Positions 17,251 to 26,354 of a stretch of DNA of 64,000 nucleotides are shown here, one piece after another. Source of the DNA: AP-15 sp963833745 (lineage in GTDB: Bacteria; Pseudomonadota; Alphaproteobacteria; ATCC43930; CGMCC-115725); NCBI GenBank assembly GCA_963833745.1, contig CAWHZD010000007.1, positions 992,001 to 1,056,000 of the forward strand, given 5' to 3'. The stretch's first letter is position 1. Each line of letters opens with the position of its first letter. Under the pieces are notes generated by a model. That model was not told the origin of the DNA and ran no database searches. It was given only the letters and a program-made list of their open reading frames with translations. The translations under genes were made by a program, and so were the position numbers.

Positions 17251-18756
17251 ATGAAAGAACTTCTTGAACGCTTCCCCGCAGGGGCTGATGTCCTCGCTCT
17301 TACTGACCGCCAAATTGATTCCGTCCTCTTGGAGATCGTGACTGCCAGGGCTGACGGAAACGGGCTCACTCTGCCGAAATTCCTATCCCTTGGCGAGTTG
17401 GAGAACATCTACAGCGTCAATCTCTCGTTGCCGGCCAGCGGCCTACAGCAGATCAATGAGCGCTTGGCCGCTGCCTATCAACGGTTGCTGTCGGCGAGCC
17501 TCATCGCTCCAACGCCCGGGCAACCCAGCGGCGTCGTTACGGTCACGGCGGCCGGCCGCGACGGCTTGCCCGCCGAACGGAAAGAGTTGCTCAAATGGGC
17601 CGGCGGAGCGCACGTCACACTCGCAATTGTCTTTACGGATATCGTCAACTCCACTGCCTTAAATATCGAGTTGGGCGATGCGGCGATGAGCAAAATACGC
17701 CGCGACCACTTTGCGCAGAGCGCGAAGTTTCTCCGCCAGCATGACGGCTTCGAAGTCAAGACTATCGGCGATGGAATTCTGTCGGTCTTCCGCTCGGTGA
17801 ACGACGCACTCGCCTATGCGCTTGCATTGTATCGCGATCCCGGCGCGTCCGAGCTTCAGATACGCGCCGGAATTCATATCGGCCCGGTAGAGGTTATTGA
17901 GCACGACATTGAAGGAGCTGAAGTAGCTATCGCAAGCCGCGTTGTCGGTGCGATCGCCGGGGCCGAAATATGGATGAGCAGCCGGGCAAAGGAGGACATT
18001 GATCGCCTCGGGTCATACAGAAACCAAGGTTGGAATTGGCAACCGCACGATGTTTCCCTCAAAGGCGTCGGCGCGACGCGCCTATGGTCGCTAGCCCAAG
18101 AGTCCCCAAACGGCGGAGAAGCCGACAACAACCGTTCCCCGGAAGCCGAAGACCAGCGCACGGTCGCTGCCCGGCGCTATTTTGCACCGGAACTCGCGCG
18201 CGTCATTCGACAGCAAATTTACATTCTGGGGCGCGCCGTGCCGAATTTCGTCATGACCTCGGTCGGCAATCCCCCGCCCGGAGATCGTTGGACGACGCTT
18301 AGACCAGCACAACCCCAGCTTTATCCATCAGCGCCGGAGTTTGCGAACCTAGCCGCTGACGACGCGACCTTGTTGAACGAATTTTACAATCTCGTTCAAG
18401 AGATCGCCGACATCGTGAGCGGTTGGATCGAAAATGAGCCCCCGCCGCCACCGGTCAATGCCTGGAATTTTTTGATGCGGAAGGCACGCCACAGCCTTGA
18501 GGTCGGGAAAATTGCGGCGAAACGCTTTTGCCCGGATCGTCAATTCGACGCCACAATGCCCGCCAGCGGAACGCTGATTGAGCGCACCGACGCTGCTATT
18601 GCTTCGGTTAAAACTGCGCTCGATGCTCACCTGGCCAGGCATGCCGCCAACGCACCGGCACCGGCTCCTGGCGCAAGCCGTCAGGTTAGGCGGCCTTTGA
18701 CCGGCGAGCGGCCCAATCCGTTACCGCGCGGGCCAAACAGTTGGATGGCCAGGTAA
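17251..18756 (+). CDS. Class III adenylate/guanylate cyclase with unusual N-terminal domain
   Basis: A 501-residue soluble protein. A class III nucleotide cyclase domain covers about residues 120-285: metal-binding Asp in VFTDIVNST (about 130), VKTIGDGILSVF with the second Asp (about 174), and IRAGIHIGPVEV. Residues 15-105 look like a winged-helix-type domain (TDRQIDSVLLEIV...LTVTAAG) ahead of the cyclase, and a 200-residue C-terminal region has no recognised domain but a Trp/Cys-containing helical part (WNFLMRKARHSLEVGKIAAKRF). There is no membrane segment. It should make cAMP or cGMP (or a pyrimidine cyclic nucleotide) on an unknown signal. Position directly after an integrase suggests mobile cargo. 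Confidence 0.82.
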   Translation: MKELLERFPAGADVLALTDRQIDSVLLEIVTARADGNGLTLPKFLSLGELENIYSVNLSLPASGLQQINERLAAAYQRLLSASLIAPTPGQPSGVVTVTAAGRDGLPAERKELLKWAGGAHVTLAIVFTDIVNSTALNIELGDAAMSKIRRDHFAQSAKFLRQHDGFEVKTIGDGILSVFRSVNDALAYALALYRDPGASELQIRAGIHIGPVEVIEHDIEGAEVAIASRVVGAIAGAEIWMSSRAKEDIDRLGSYRNQGWNWQPHDVSLKGVGATRLWSLAQESPNGGEADNNRSPEAEDQRTVAARRYFAPELARVIRQQIYILGRAVPNFVMTSVGNPPPGDRWTTLRPAQPQLYPSAPEFANLAADDATLLNEFYNLVQEIADIVSGWIENEPPPPPVNAWNFLMRKARHSLEVGKIAAKRFCPDRQFDATMPASGTLIERTDAAIASVKTALDAHLARHAANAPAPAPGASRQVRRPLTGERPNPLPRGPNSWMAR

Positions 18757-18947
18757 CGTTCAACCGCGGTCAAAACGCCGAGGCATCGGGCGAGGCTGCT
18801 CCGCCGCCGCAGGCCGCTGCACGGGATACACCCGATTGAACTAAACCGCTCCGCAGTAACGCGAACAAAGTCAATCGTTTAGACTATAGGCCGGGCCGGC
18901 TGACAGGATTGGAGCTGTCGAAGCTCCAACCCCGAAGGAGGCCGCCA

Positions 18948-19800
18948 ATGGCCGAGATGACCCCGCTGCGCCGCCGCATGATCGAGGACATGCAGGTGCG
19001 CAATCTGTCGCCAGTGACACAGCGCTGTTACGTGCACGCGGTCGCCAAATTCGCCCGCCATTTCAACCGCTCGCCCGACCGGCTCAGGCTGGGGGAAATA
19101 CCAGATCCACCTGACCACGACCGGCATATCGTGGGCCGGCTTCAACCTCGCTGTATGCGCCCTGCGCTTCTTTTACGGAGTCACGCTCGGGCGCACTGCG
19201 ATGGTCGAGCGCATCCCCTACGCGCGCAAGCACCGGCAATTGCCAGTGATCTTGAGCGCCGACGAGGTGGCGCGGTTTCTCGCCGCGGTGCCGAGCCAGA
19301 AGCATCGTACCGCACTGATGACCGCCTATGCCGCCGGGCTCCGGGTCTCCGAGGTCGTTCGGCTGAAGATCGCCGATATCGACAGCGATCGCATGCTGAT
19401 CCGCATCGAGCAGGGCAAGGGCGGCCGCGATCGCTATGTCATGCTGTCGCCGCAGCTCCTCGTCGTGCTGCGCGCCTATTGGCGGGAAGCGCGGCCGGCG
19501 CACTGGCTGTTTCCGGGACAAGACGAGAGCCGACCGCTCGATGCCAGCGTTCTACAGGCGGCTTACCGCATCGCTCGAGTGGCGGCGAAGCTCGGCAAGC
19601 CGGTGACCGTCCATACGCTGCGCCACAGCTTTGCCACCCACCTGCTCGAAGCCGGCACCGACATCCCCATAATCCAGGTGCTGCTCGGGCATCGCGACCT
19701 GTCGACGACGGCCCGCTACACGCAGGTTGCCGCCACGACGATCGGCAACACGACCAGCCCGTTCGACCGGCTTAAGCTGGAGGAAGCCGGTCCAGCCTGA
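18948..19800 (+). pseudogene. Tyrosine recombinase of an IS91-type unit, frameshifted
   Basis: A well-placed start at 18948 (AGGAGG upstream) begins MAEMTPLRRRMIEDMQVRNLS, a SAM-like recombinase N-terminus, and reads to about 19098. The rest (YQIHLTTTGISWAGFN...LRVSEVVRLK...HTLRHSFATHLL...LLGHRDLSTTARYTQ) lies in another frame from 19099 to 19800. A small deletion near 19095 breaks it. The 199-residue frame starting at 19201 still contains the whole catalytic domain. Such recombinases accompany IS91-family transposases. Confidence 0.75.
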
Positions 19801-19812
19801 CCGGCGGCGGTC

Positions 19813-20976
19813 ATGTCCGGTCTGGAGGTGGCGGATATCTTCCGCCGCCACGGTGAGGCTTACCGTCAGGCGCATGCCGGTCACCTCGGCCGCACCGAGC
19901 GCCGCATCATGGCGGCGATCGAGGCGTGCCGCACGGCGCGGCTCGGCGGCCATGTCGAGCGCTGCACCGAATGCGGCCTCGTCCGCATCGCCTACAATTC
20001 GTGCCGCAACCGCCATTGCCCGAAATGCCAGGGCGCGGCGCGCGCCACGTGGCTGGCCGAGCGCCAGGCGGAATTGCTGCCCGTGCCGTATTTCCACGTC
20101 GTGTTCACGCTGCCGACGGCGGCTGCCGAAATCGCCTTCCAGAACAAGGAAGCGGTCTACGCCGCCCTGTTCAAGGCGGCAGCCGAGACGCTGAATACGA
20201 TCGCCGCCGACCGACGTCATCTCGGCGCCGAGATCGGCTTCATCGCCGTGCTCCACACCTGGGGCCAGAACCTGCAGCACCATCCACACGTCCATTGTCT
20301 TGTCCCCGGCGGCGGCTTGTCGGCGGATGGAACGCGCTGGATCTCTTGCCGGCCCGGCTTCTTCCTGCCGGTGCGGGTGCTGTCGCGACTGTTCCGCCGG
20401 CTGTTCCTCGAAAACCTGCGAGCCGCCTTCGACGCCGGCAAGCTGGTATTCCTCGGTGCGCTCGCCCGGCTGGCCGACACAGCCGTCTTCGCCCGCTGCC
20501 TGGCCAAGCTGCGGCGGGTCGAGTGGGTCGTCTATGCCAAGCGGCCCTTCGCCGGCCCTGCGGCCGTAGTGGCCTATTTCGGCCGCTATACGCACCGCGT
20601 TGCGATCGCCAACAGCCGACTTGTTGCACTCGCCGGCGGCCGGGTCAGCTTCCGCTGGCGCGACTACCGGCACCACAACAAAAACAAGATCATGACGCTG
20701 GCGGCCGACGAATTCATCCGCCGCTTCCTGCTGCACGCGCTGCCCGACCGGTTCCATCGCATCCGCCATTACGGCTTCCTCGCCAACCGCCGCCGTGCCG
20801 ACAAGCTCGCGCTGTGCCGACAGCTGCTTGCTGTTGCTGGCACCACACCGCCCGGCAACGACGAAGGCCAGCGGCCGGAGTCCGCGCTCAACCTCTGTCC
20901 GGGCTGCGGCGGACACATGGAGCCGATTGGCCCGGTCCCCCGATCGTGGCCGGCAAAGTGGCAAGACACCTCATGA
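19813..20976 (+). CDS. IS91 family (Y1 HUH) transposase
   Basis: A 387-residue rolling-circle transposase. The N-terminal zinc finger is CTECGLVRIAYNSCRNRHCPKCQ (about residues 51-73), the HUH metal site is HPHVHCLVPGGG near residue 160, and the nucleophilic tyrosine lies in AYFGRYTHRVAIAN near residue 260. A second CPGCGG cluster is at the C-terminus. The start is 12 bases after the stop of the recombinase pseudogene. Element ends were not resolved; rolling-circle elements do not make target duplications. Confidence 0.9.
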   Translation: MSGLEVADIFRRHGEAYRQAHAGHLGRTERRIMAAIEACRTARLGGHVERCTECGLVRIAYNSCRNRHCPKCQGAARATWLAERQAELLPVPYFHVVFTLPTAAAEIAFQNKEAVYAALFKAAAETLNTIAADRRHLGAEIGFIAVLHTWGQNLQHHPHVHCLVPGGGLSADGTRWISCRPGFFLPVRVLSRLFRRLFLENLRAAFDAGKLVFLGALARLADTAVFARCLAKLRRVEWVVYAKRPFAGPAAVVAYFGRYTHRVAIANSRLVALAGGRVSFRWRDYRHHNKNKIMTLAADEFIRRFLLHALPDRFHRIRHYGFLANRRRADKLALCRQLLAVAGTTPPGNDEGQRPESALNLCPGCGGHMEPIGPVPRSWPAKWQDTS

Positions 20977-21468
20977 CCACTGCGCACTTGCCGATGATTA
21001 CCGCGTTGGCAAGCCCGGTCGCCACAGCGACGGCGGCGACGAGTTTCTGCGCCGCGAGCGCCGTCGGCGCACGCATCCCGCTGTCCGGGTTGGATTACTG
21101 CCGCTCGTCTGATGCGGATCACCGGGGTCTACAGCCCATTGCCCGCGCCCCGTCGCTCGCCGGAGTGACCCCCACGCTGGCGGTTGTTCCGTTCAATTCC
21201 CCATAGTCCGCGCGGCGGTCCGCGGTTTAGCTCAATCCGGGTTTCATCGAGATCGCATTCCGCCGTGCCGCCGGCTGCCCTTGTGCCGCCGCGATCTCGC
21301 AGAAACCTCTCGATTATCACGTGGAGGATGAAGGCCGTCCGAGCGACCGGCAGGGCGGGCCGAAGCGCAAGCGATTGTCGGCGGGCGATGATGACCCACA
21401 TTGCGATGCGGACCGTTTTGTCCGCCTAGAATTGAGGACCGCACCCCGACCTACCGAGGAGGAACGGA
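20977..21468. other. Downstream flank of the IS91 unit, no gene recognised
   Basis: This 492-base stretch probably contains the terminus of the IS91-type element and decayed sequence. Open frames here are short and show no protein motif. No terminator hairpin with a T-run was noticed. Confidence 0.35.
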
Positions 21469-21774
21469 ATGGCCCGCCGCACCCGCCCCGCAAAGTCACG
21501 TATTTCGAACCGGTCCCGCCGCGCCTGGCGCGCAACACGATCATCGAGTTCGACGTTCGAGGTCGGCCGCCGCTTCCGCTGCACGATGCGCGTCAATTGC
21601 GGCCAGCTCGACCCCGGCGCGGTGATCCGGCCGGTACCCAGCGAATGGCACCCGCGTATCCCCGAGCGCCTCGACGACGAGGAGCTTGCGGATTGGCGGC
21701 GTCGGCGGCAATGCGCGTCTATCAGCTCGCTGCACTGACAAATCGGCGCGCGCCTGGCGGTCGCCGACGCATAA
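21469..21774 (+). pseudogene. Small conserved hypothetical, frameshifted at the 3' end
   Basis: An 89-codon frame carries a plausible conserved core, FRCTMRVNCGQLDPGAVIRP, then EWHPRIPERLDDEELADWRR. The expected tail (VYQLAALT, then ARLAVADA) is found split over the two other frames, ending at TAA 21774. Two single-base shifts near 21710 and 21740 would restore a protein of about 100 residues. Function unknown. Confidence 0.4.
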
Positions 21775-21789
21775 CAGGGCAGGACGATA

Positions 21790-22584
21790 GTGGCGAGGCC
21801 TGAGAGACACGAGAAGACGCAGCGGGGAAACCCGCATCGCCTGACGATCGACCAGCACACGTTCCCAGCCGCCAGCATCGAACGCTTCTGCGGCCCTGAC
21901 CGGCGCGTTCACGTGCATGATCTGCTGCGGAACAGGGTTCGCCGCGCCGGGCCAAAGGACGACATCTTTTGCGCCAAGCGAGCCTGGGACCACGGCTCCG
22001 AAACCGGTTTCATGCGACAGATCGAGGATACATTCCAAAACCTGGCTAACGGGGTAGTCGATCGGCAGGTCTCGACAATCGGCGAGGCGGACAAGCGCGT
22101 CGTCAATGAATTCTTTGCTCTCTGGTACATGCGCTCTCGGCATCGGACGCTGGCGACACAGGAAATTCAGGCGAGGGGCATCACCGGCGGGGGCCTCTCC
22201 AGAGACCAAGAAGAGCTACTGGAAAAGCGCCGCATGATGTTCGCGAGGTCCGGTGGGCGGTTTCTCGCCCGGCAGCTCAACGGAATGCTGCTAGGGACGT
22301 GGACCTATCGCTATGCCCAAAACGCGCTGGCTGTGACGCGCTGGGGTATCATCGAGGCGCTGGAAGGCGAATTCGTCGTGCCAGATGTGCCTTGGCATAC
22401 CGTCATCCCGATCACGCCCAAGAAATGCCTGGCGTCGCCGGCACCCAACGGCATGATAACCCGGCAAAATCTTGTCGAGATCAACCGCAATGCCGTCGCG
22501 GGCAGCCAAGCGTATTTCTTCGCCCGAGATTTCCGCGCTTGCCCCGTTTGGCGCGCATCGCGAGCACAGACCCAGGAAAGTTAA
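21790..22584 (+). CDS. DUF4238-like conserved hypothetical protein
   Basis: A 264-residue soluble protein. The N-terminal pattern NPHRLTIDQHTFPAASIERF, then a basic stretch and DDIFCAKRAWDHGSETGFMRQIED, resembles the DUF4238 type (proteins starting with an HHxxP-like segment followed by paired acidic helices), whose function is unknown. Middle region FFALWYMRSRHRT is typical of the group. The frame is intact. Its 3' end overlaps by four bases the 3' end of a convergent gene fragment. Confidence 0.55.
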   Translation: MARPERHEKTQRGNPHRLTIDQHTFPAASIERFCGPDRRVHVHDLLRNRVRRAGPKDDIFCAKRAWDHGSETGFMRQIEDTFQNLANGVVDRQVSTIGEADKRVVNEFFALWYMRSRHRTLATQEIQARGITGGGLSRDQEELLEKRRMMFARSGGRFLARQLNGMLLGTWTYRYAQNALAVTRWGIIEALEGEFVVPDVPWHTVIPITPKKCLASPAPNGMITRQNLVEINRNAVAGSQAYFFARDFRACPVWRASRAQTQES

Positions 22585-22766
22585 AAGCGTTGCTTCATAT
22601 ATTCCTGGGCTGCTGAGCCGGTAAGCTCCTGCGTCGAAGGTCCATAGCGGACAAAGAACTTCTCCACAGGGCCGTCCTTGACGAATACTGGGGTGGGTGA
22701 TCGCGAACACTCGACAACCAGGACCCGAACGCCATCGTGGTCATCGAACCTCGATTGGACATTCAT
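22581..22766 (-). pseudogene. Schlafen AlbA_2-like ATP-binding protein, C-terminal fragment
   Basis: A 61-codon frame reads RFDDHDGVRVLVVECSRSP, then TPVFVKDGPVEKFFVRYGPS and TQELTGSAAQEYMKQRF. This is the typical end of the AlbA_2 (putative DNA-binding/ATP-binding, Schlafen-like) domain in bacterial accessory proteins. The rest of the gene is absent upstream, so it is a remnant. Confidence 0.6.
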
Positions 22767-23061
22767 GGCGTGTTGCCCACCAAACGGGGCCCATCAAGGC
22801 TCTGTTTCAAAAGGAGTTTTCAAGCCAGACCGTCCCGTGGCCGTGCTTGCCGGTAATCTTTGCCGCTGCTTTCAAACCGCGATATGCCGGCCGGCGTGAA
22901 ATCGCTCGGGGCGGCTGCGGGCGGCCTGAAATTGGCCGATTACCTGGCTTTTTGCCCGGCTCGGACCTATAATGTTCCTGCCGTATCAAACGGCCGAGAC
23001 GACAGCGCCCCTGGTACGGGCGCCGCCGTCTCTTCCCACCATCGCAAGAGGATTTGCGACG

Positions 23062-23787
23062 ATGAGCACGACCAAAAAACCACCATCACCCTCGAACTGC
23101 TACGGCTATTCCAGGGTCTCGACCGGGCAGCAAAGAGACAGCGGCCTGTCGCTTGACGACCAGCAGCGCAAGATCAAGGCGCGCTGCACCGAGATGGGCT
23201 GGGAGCTGGCCACGACGTTCGTCGACGGCGGCATCTCGGGCTCGACCCCGTTGGGCAAGAGGCCCCAGGGAGCCCAGCTGCTGGCTGCGCTGCGGCCCGG
23301 TGACACGATCATCTGCGCCCGCATGGATCGGATGTTCCGGTCCTCGCTCGACGCCCTGACCACCATCCAGAGCTTCAAGAAGCGCAAGATCAGCTTGTGG
23401 CTGCTCGACCTGGGTGGCGACGTATCGGGCAATGGGATCAGCGAACTGATTATGACCATCCTGGCCGCGGTCGCGACCTTCGAGCACGGGCTGATCAGCG
23501 AGCGGATCGCTGACGCCAAGCGCCAGTTGCGCCATCGGGGACGTCACCAGGACGGGTCTCGACCGTTCGGATACAGGATCATCGCCGAGGCGGACGGCAA
23601 GGCGGGCAAGCTCGCCCCGGAGCCCGCCGAGCAGGCGGTGATCGCCGAAATCCTCGCGCTCCGGCAGGACGGCGGTACCCTGATGGGGATCCGCGACGCG
23701 GTGCGGACGAAGGGGTTTCCGATCAGCCACCAGACCGTCGCCCGGGTCATCGAGCGCCACGCCGCTGCGGTAGAGGCTGCGGCATGA
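23062..23787 (+). CDS. Serine recombinase (resolvase family)
   Basis: A 241-residue small serine recombinase. The catalytic segment GYSRVSTGQQ has its nucleophilic Ser near residue 17; other family marks are the DDQQRKIKARC segment, IICARMDRMFRSSLDAL, LAAVATFEHGLISERI, and a C-terminal basic region ending in a helix-turn-helix-like stretch (GTLMGIRDAVRTKGFPISHQTVARVI). The ATG at 23062 is preferred over an upstream in-frame start because AGAGGA lies upstream and the family begins there. No partner transposase is adjacent; it may belong to a lost transposon or integrative element. Confidence 0.88.
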   Translation: MSTTKKPPSPSNCYGYSRVSTGQQRDSGLSLDDQQRKIKARCTEMGWELATTFVDGGISGSTPLGKRPQGAQLLAALRPGDTIICARMDRMFRSSLDALTTIQSFKKRKISLWLLDLGGDVSGNGISELIMTILAAVATFEHGLISERIADAKRQLRHRGRHQDGSRPFGYRIIAEADGKAGKLAPEPAEQAVIAEILALRQDGGTLMGIRDAVRTKGFPISHQTVARVIERHAAAVEAAA

Positions 23788-24237
23788 GCGAAGATCGGGA
23801 CGCAGCAGGCGGATCGCCTGACGATCGCCAATATCCTCGCCCGCACTGCCGGTGACGGGCGGCGTGGCATGACCAGGATCAGTATCGCCCGAGCTTTTCG
23901 CCTTGGGCAGGCTCTGACGCTTGCACTTGTCGTTGCGGTCCCTGCCTTTGCCGGTGCCGGCGCCGTGGCTACGACCAGCACCCAAGAGGTCTGTAGCGTT
24001 GGGTCTTCAAAGCTCCATCGCAGCCATCATTCGCAAGCGGCGCGCCGAGCGGACTTCGAACGAGCTGGGATCCCGTGGTCTGAGCACAATGATTACGAGC
24101 TCGACCAATTGGTGCCGCTATGCCTCGGTGGCGCTGATAGTTCTGAGAACCGTCGGCCTGAGCCCTTCGAAGAAGCGGTCAAGAAGGATGCCGTCGAAAG
24201 GTTCGCCTGTGAGGCAGTCTGCCAGGGGCAGATGACT

Positions 24238-25651
24238 GAGCTATGCGCGGAAGTTGGTGACGGGCTGACGGGATGAAGGCGGCGTATCGTGGGGGTGTTC
24301 GCGCCTCCACTTCTCCAGCAAAGGAGTGATACGCCGTGTCCGATGCTAACGTCGTCAAGCTGCTTCAACCAGGGTCATTCGCCGACCCGCTCACCGAGGT
24401 GCTGCGCAACGGAGCGCGGGCCCTGCTGGCCCAAGCGATCGAGGCCGAGGTGGCCGAATTCCTCGCCAAGCATGTCGATCTGAGGACCGCTACTGGCCTG
24501 AGCCGCGTGGTCCGGCACGGGCACCTGCCTGAACGCGAGGTGATGACCGGCATCGGCCCGGTCGGCGTGCGCCAACCCCGCGTGCGCGACCGTGGCGCTG
24601 CCGATGATGCCGGGCGCATCCGCTTCACACCCGCGATCCTGCCGCCGTATGCGCGGCGCTCGCGGAGCCTGGAGGTGCTGATCCCGATCCTTTACCTGAA
24701 GGGCATCTCGACCGGCGATTTCGAGGAGGCGCTTTCTGCCCTGCTCGGCAAGGATGCACCGGGCCTGTCGGCCTCGACTATTGCTCGGCTGAAGGAGGTC
24801 TGGATCGACGAGCACGAGCACTGGAGGAAGCGCGATTTGTCGGCCAAGCATTACGTCTATGTGTGGGCCGACGGCATTTACCTGCAGGCCCGTCTTGAAG
24901 ACGCCAAGCAATGCATCCTGGTCATCATCGGCGCGACGCCGGAGGGCAGGAAGGAGCTGCTCGGCTTTATCGACGGCGCGCGCGAGAGCGCGCAGGATTG
25001 GCGTGAACTGCTGCTCGATTTGAAGAACCGAGGTCTGGCGGTCGCGCCCGAACTCGCCGTCGCCGACGGCGCGCTTGGCTTCTGGAAGGCGCTCGGCGAG
25101 CTGTGGCCGATCACACCCGAGCAACGCTGCTGGGTGCACAAGACCGCCAACGTCCTCAACAAACTGCCGAAGAGCCAGCAGCCGAAAGCCAAGCGGGCAT
25201 TACAGGAGATCTGGATGGCGGAGACGAGCAAGGACGCCGAGGCCGCGTTCGACGCCTTCATCGCAGCCTACGAGTTGAAATACGATAAGGCCGCCGAGTG
25301 CCTGGCAAAGGATCGCCAGGCCCTGCTCGCATTTTACGATTTCCCTGCCGAACACTGGAAACACCTGCGGACCTCGAACCCGATCGAGAGCACCTTTGCC
25401 ACCGTGCGGCACCGCACGATCCGCTCGAAGGGCTGCCTCTCGAATAAGACGGCGCTCGCCATGGTGTTCAAGCTGGTCGATGCGGCGCAGAAAAGCTGGC
25501 GCAGGCTCGATGGCCACAACCAGTTGCCCAAGCTCATTCAAGGTGTCAGGTTCACCGACGGGATCGAAGTCGCCGCCAACCCCGCGTCCTCGCAATCCCA
25601 AACCGCCGCCGCCTGATCCCTCAGGCCATCACCAAGATTTGGCGATAGCTC
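24238..25651 (+). mobile_element. IS256-family element, copy a (1414 bp)
   Basis: Left terminal repeat begins GAGCTATGCGCGGAAGTTGG and the right ends TTGGCGATAGCTC; as inverted repeats they share GAGCTAT and TTGGTGA over 23 positions. The element is flanked by the exact direct repeat CAGATGACT (24229-24237 and 25652-25660), a 9-bp target duplication. A diverged relative in opposite orientation lies at 51863-53273. Confidence 0.92.
24336..25616 (+). CDS. IS256 family transposase
   Basis: A 426-residue mutator-type transposase. The N-terminal region (LTEVLRNGARALLAQAIEAE) leads into the DDE core: YVWADGIYLQARLED with the first Asp, VADGALGFWKAL with the second, and the WKHLRTSNPIESTFATVRHR region with the final Glu. 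An intact frame suggests current or recent activity, consistent with the perfect target duplication. Confidence 0.93.
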   Translation: MSDANVVKLLQPGSFADPLTEVLRNGARALLAQAIEAEVAEFLAKHVDLRTATGLSRVVRHGHLPEREVMTGIGPVGVRQPRVRDRGAADDAGRIRFTPAILPPYARRSRSLEVLIPILYLKGISTGDFEEALSALLGKDAPGLSASTIARLKEVWIDEHEHWRKRDLSAKHYVYVWADGIYLQARLEDAKQCILVIIGATPEGRKELLGFIDGARESAQDWRELLLDLKNRGLAVAPELAVADGALGFWKALGELWPITPEQRCWVHKTANVLNKLPKSQQPKAKRALQEIWMAETSKDAEAAFDAFIAAYELKYDKAAECLAKDRQALLAFYDFPAEHWKHLRTSNPIESTFATVRHRTIRSKGCLSNKTALAMVFKLVDAAQKSWRRLDGHNQLPKLIQGVRFTDGIEVAANPASSQSQTAAA

Positions 25652-25710
25652 CAGATGACTCTGGATAAGGCGCAATCAATTTTTCTTCAGGATGAGTGGA
25701 GGGCCTGGGA

Positions 25711-26229
25711 ATGACGGTCGGCGGGAGGGCACTGAGATGGCCAGCCGCCGCATCTCTTCTGGTGCTGAGCTGTTGCTCGCCGGTCCCGGCGAGCGCGGCG
25801 GCCGCGCAGGCTCGGCCTATCACCACGGATTACTTTTTCGACCTGGATAAGGCAGTCCACCAGCGTTGCGGGGTCCCTGGAGACGCTTGGGCGGCGGCGA
25901 TCCCAAAGAATTTGACGAATGAACTCGCCGAACACTACGCCAAACAGTTTCCTGCGATTGTTGCTCAGCAAGAGCAATGCCTCGTGCAAGTGATAGGAGA
26001 TTGGGGCGCCGCATGGCGACCGTCGCACTCGATCACCTTGGACTATTTCCAAGATATGACCTTCGCCGTCAACGACCGTTGTACAGCGCCGGCAGTCGTC
26101 GCCGATAAGGCAATTCCTAAATCGGCAACATTGGATCAAAGCAACTACCAAATGGGTATGATTGAAATTCAGGAAGACCACTGCACCGCTCAGGTGGCGG
26201 CGGAATGGGGGCTCTCACGGGCTTGGTGA
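25711..26229 (+). CDS. Secreted protein of unknown function
   Basis: A 172-residue exported protein. The N-terminal signal (WPAAASLLVLSCCSPVPASA) could be a lipoprotein or standard Sec signal. The mature part has two repeat-like units around ITTDYFFDLDKAVHQRC and ITLDYFQDMTFAVNDRC, each with YF..D...AV..RC spacing, suggesting an internal duplication with paired cysteines. The ATG at 25711 overlaps the restored stop of the HNH-like gene, so the two formed an operon before the IS256 insertion. A partner or protective role for the HNH-like protein is only a positional guess. Confidence 0.65.
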   Translation: MTVGGRALRWPAAASLLVLSCCSPVPASAAAAQARPITTDYFFDLDKAVHQRCGVPGDAWAAAIPKNLTNELAEHYAKQFPAIVAQQEQCLVQVIGDWGAAWRPSHSITLDYFQDMTFAVNDRCTAPAVVADKAIPKSATLDQSNYQMGMIEIQEDHCTAQVAAEWGLSRAW

Positions 26230-26354
26230 TCCTCGACGCACTGCCGTGCTGGTGCCGGCGAAGGCGGCGCACGGAAGGTGCCCGAGATGCCGACGATCGC
26301 AAGATCCTGGCGCGGCGTCGCCGGTGATTTGCAATTCGACGGAGCAACACATCT

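Larger units (their letters stand above)
23869..25714 (+). pseudogene. Secreted HNH-like protein interrupted by IS256
   Basis: The first 123 codons (23869-24237) give a signal peptide (LALVVAVPAFAGAGA) followed by DYELDQLVPLCLGGADSSEN, the HNH-type fold common in small secreted nuclease-like proteins. The IS256 element at 24238-25651 interrupts it. Removing the element and one copy of the 9-bp duplication continues the frame as LDKAQSIFLQDEWRAWE and a stop at 25714, for a 140-residue protein. The restored stop overlaps the ATG of the next secreted protein by four bases (ATGA). The central His of a strict HNH is not certain, so nuclease activity is only possible. Confidence 0.8.
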
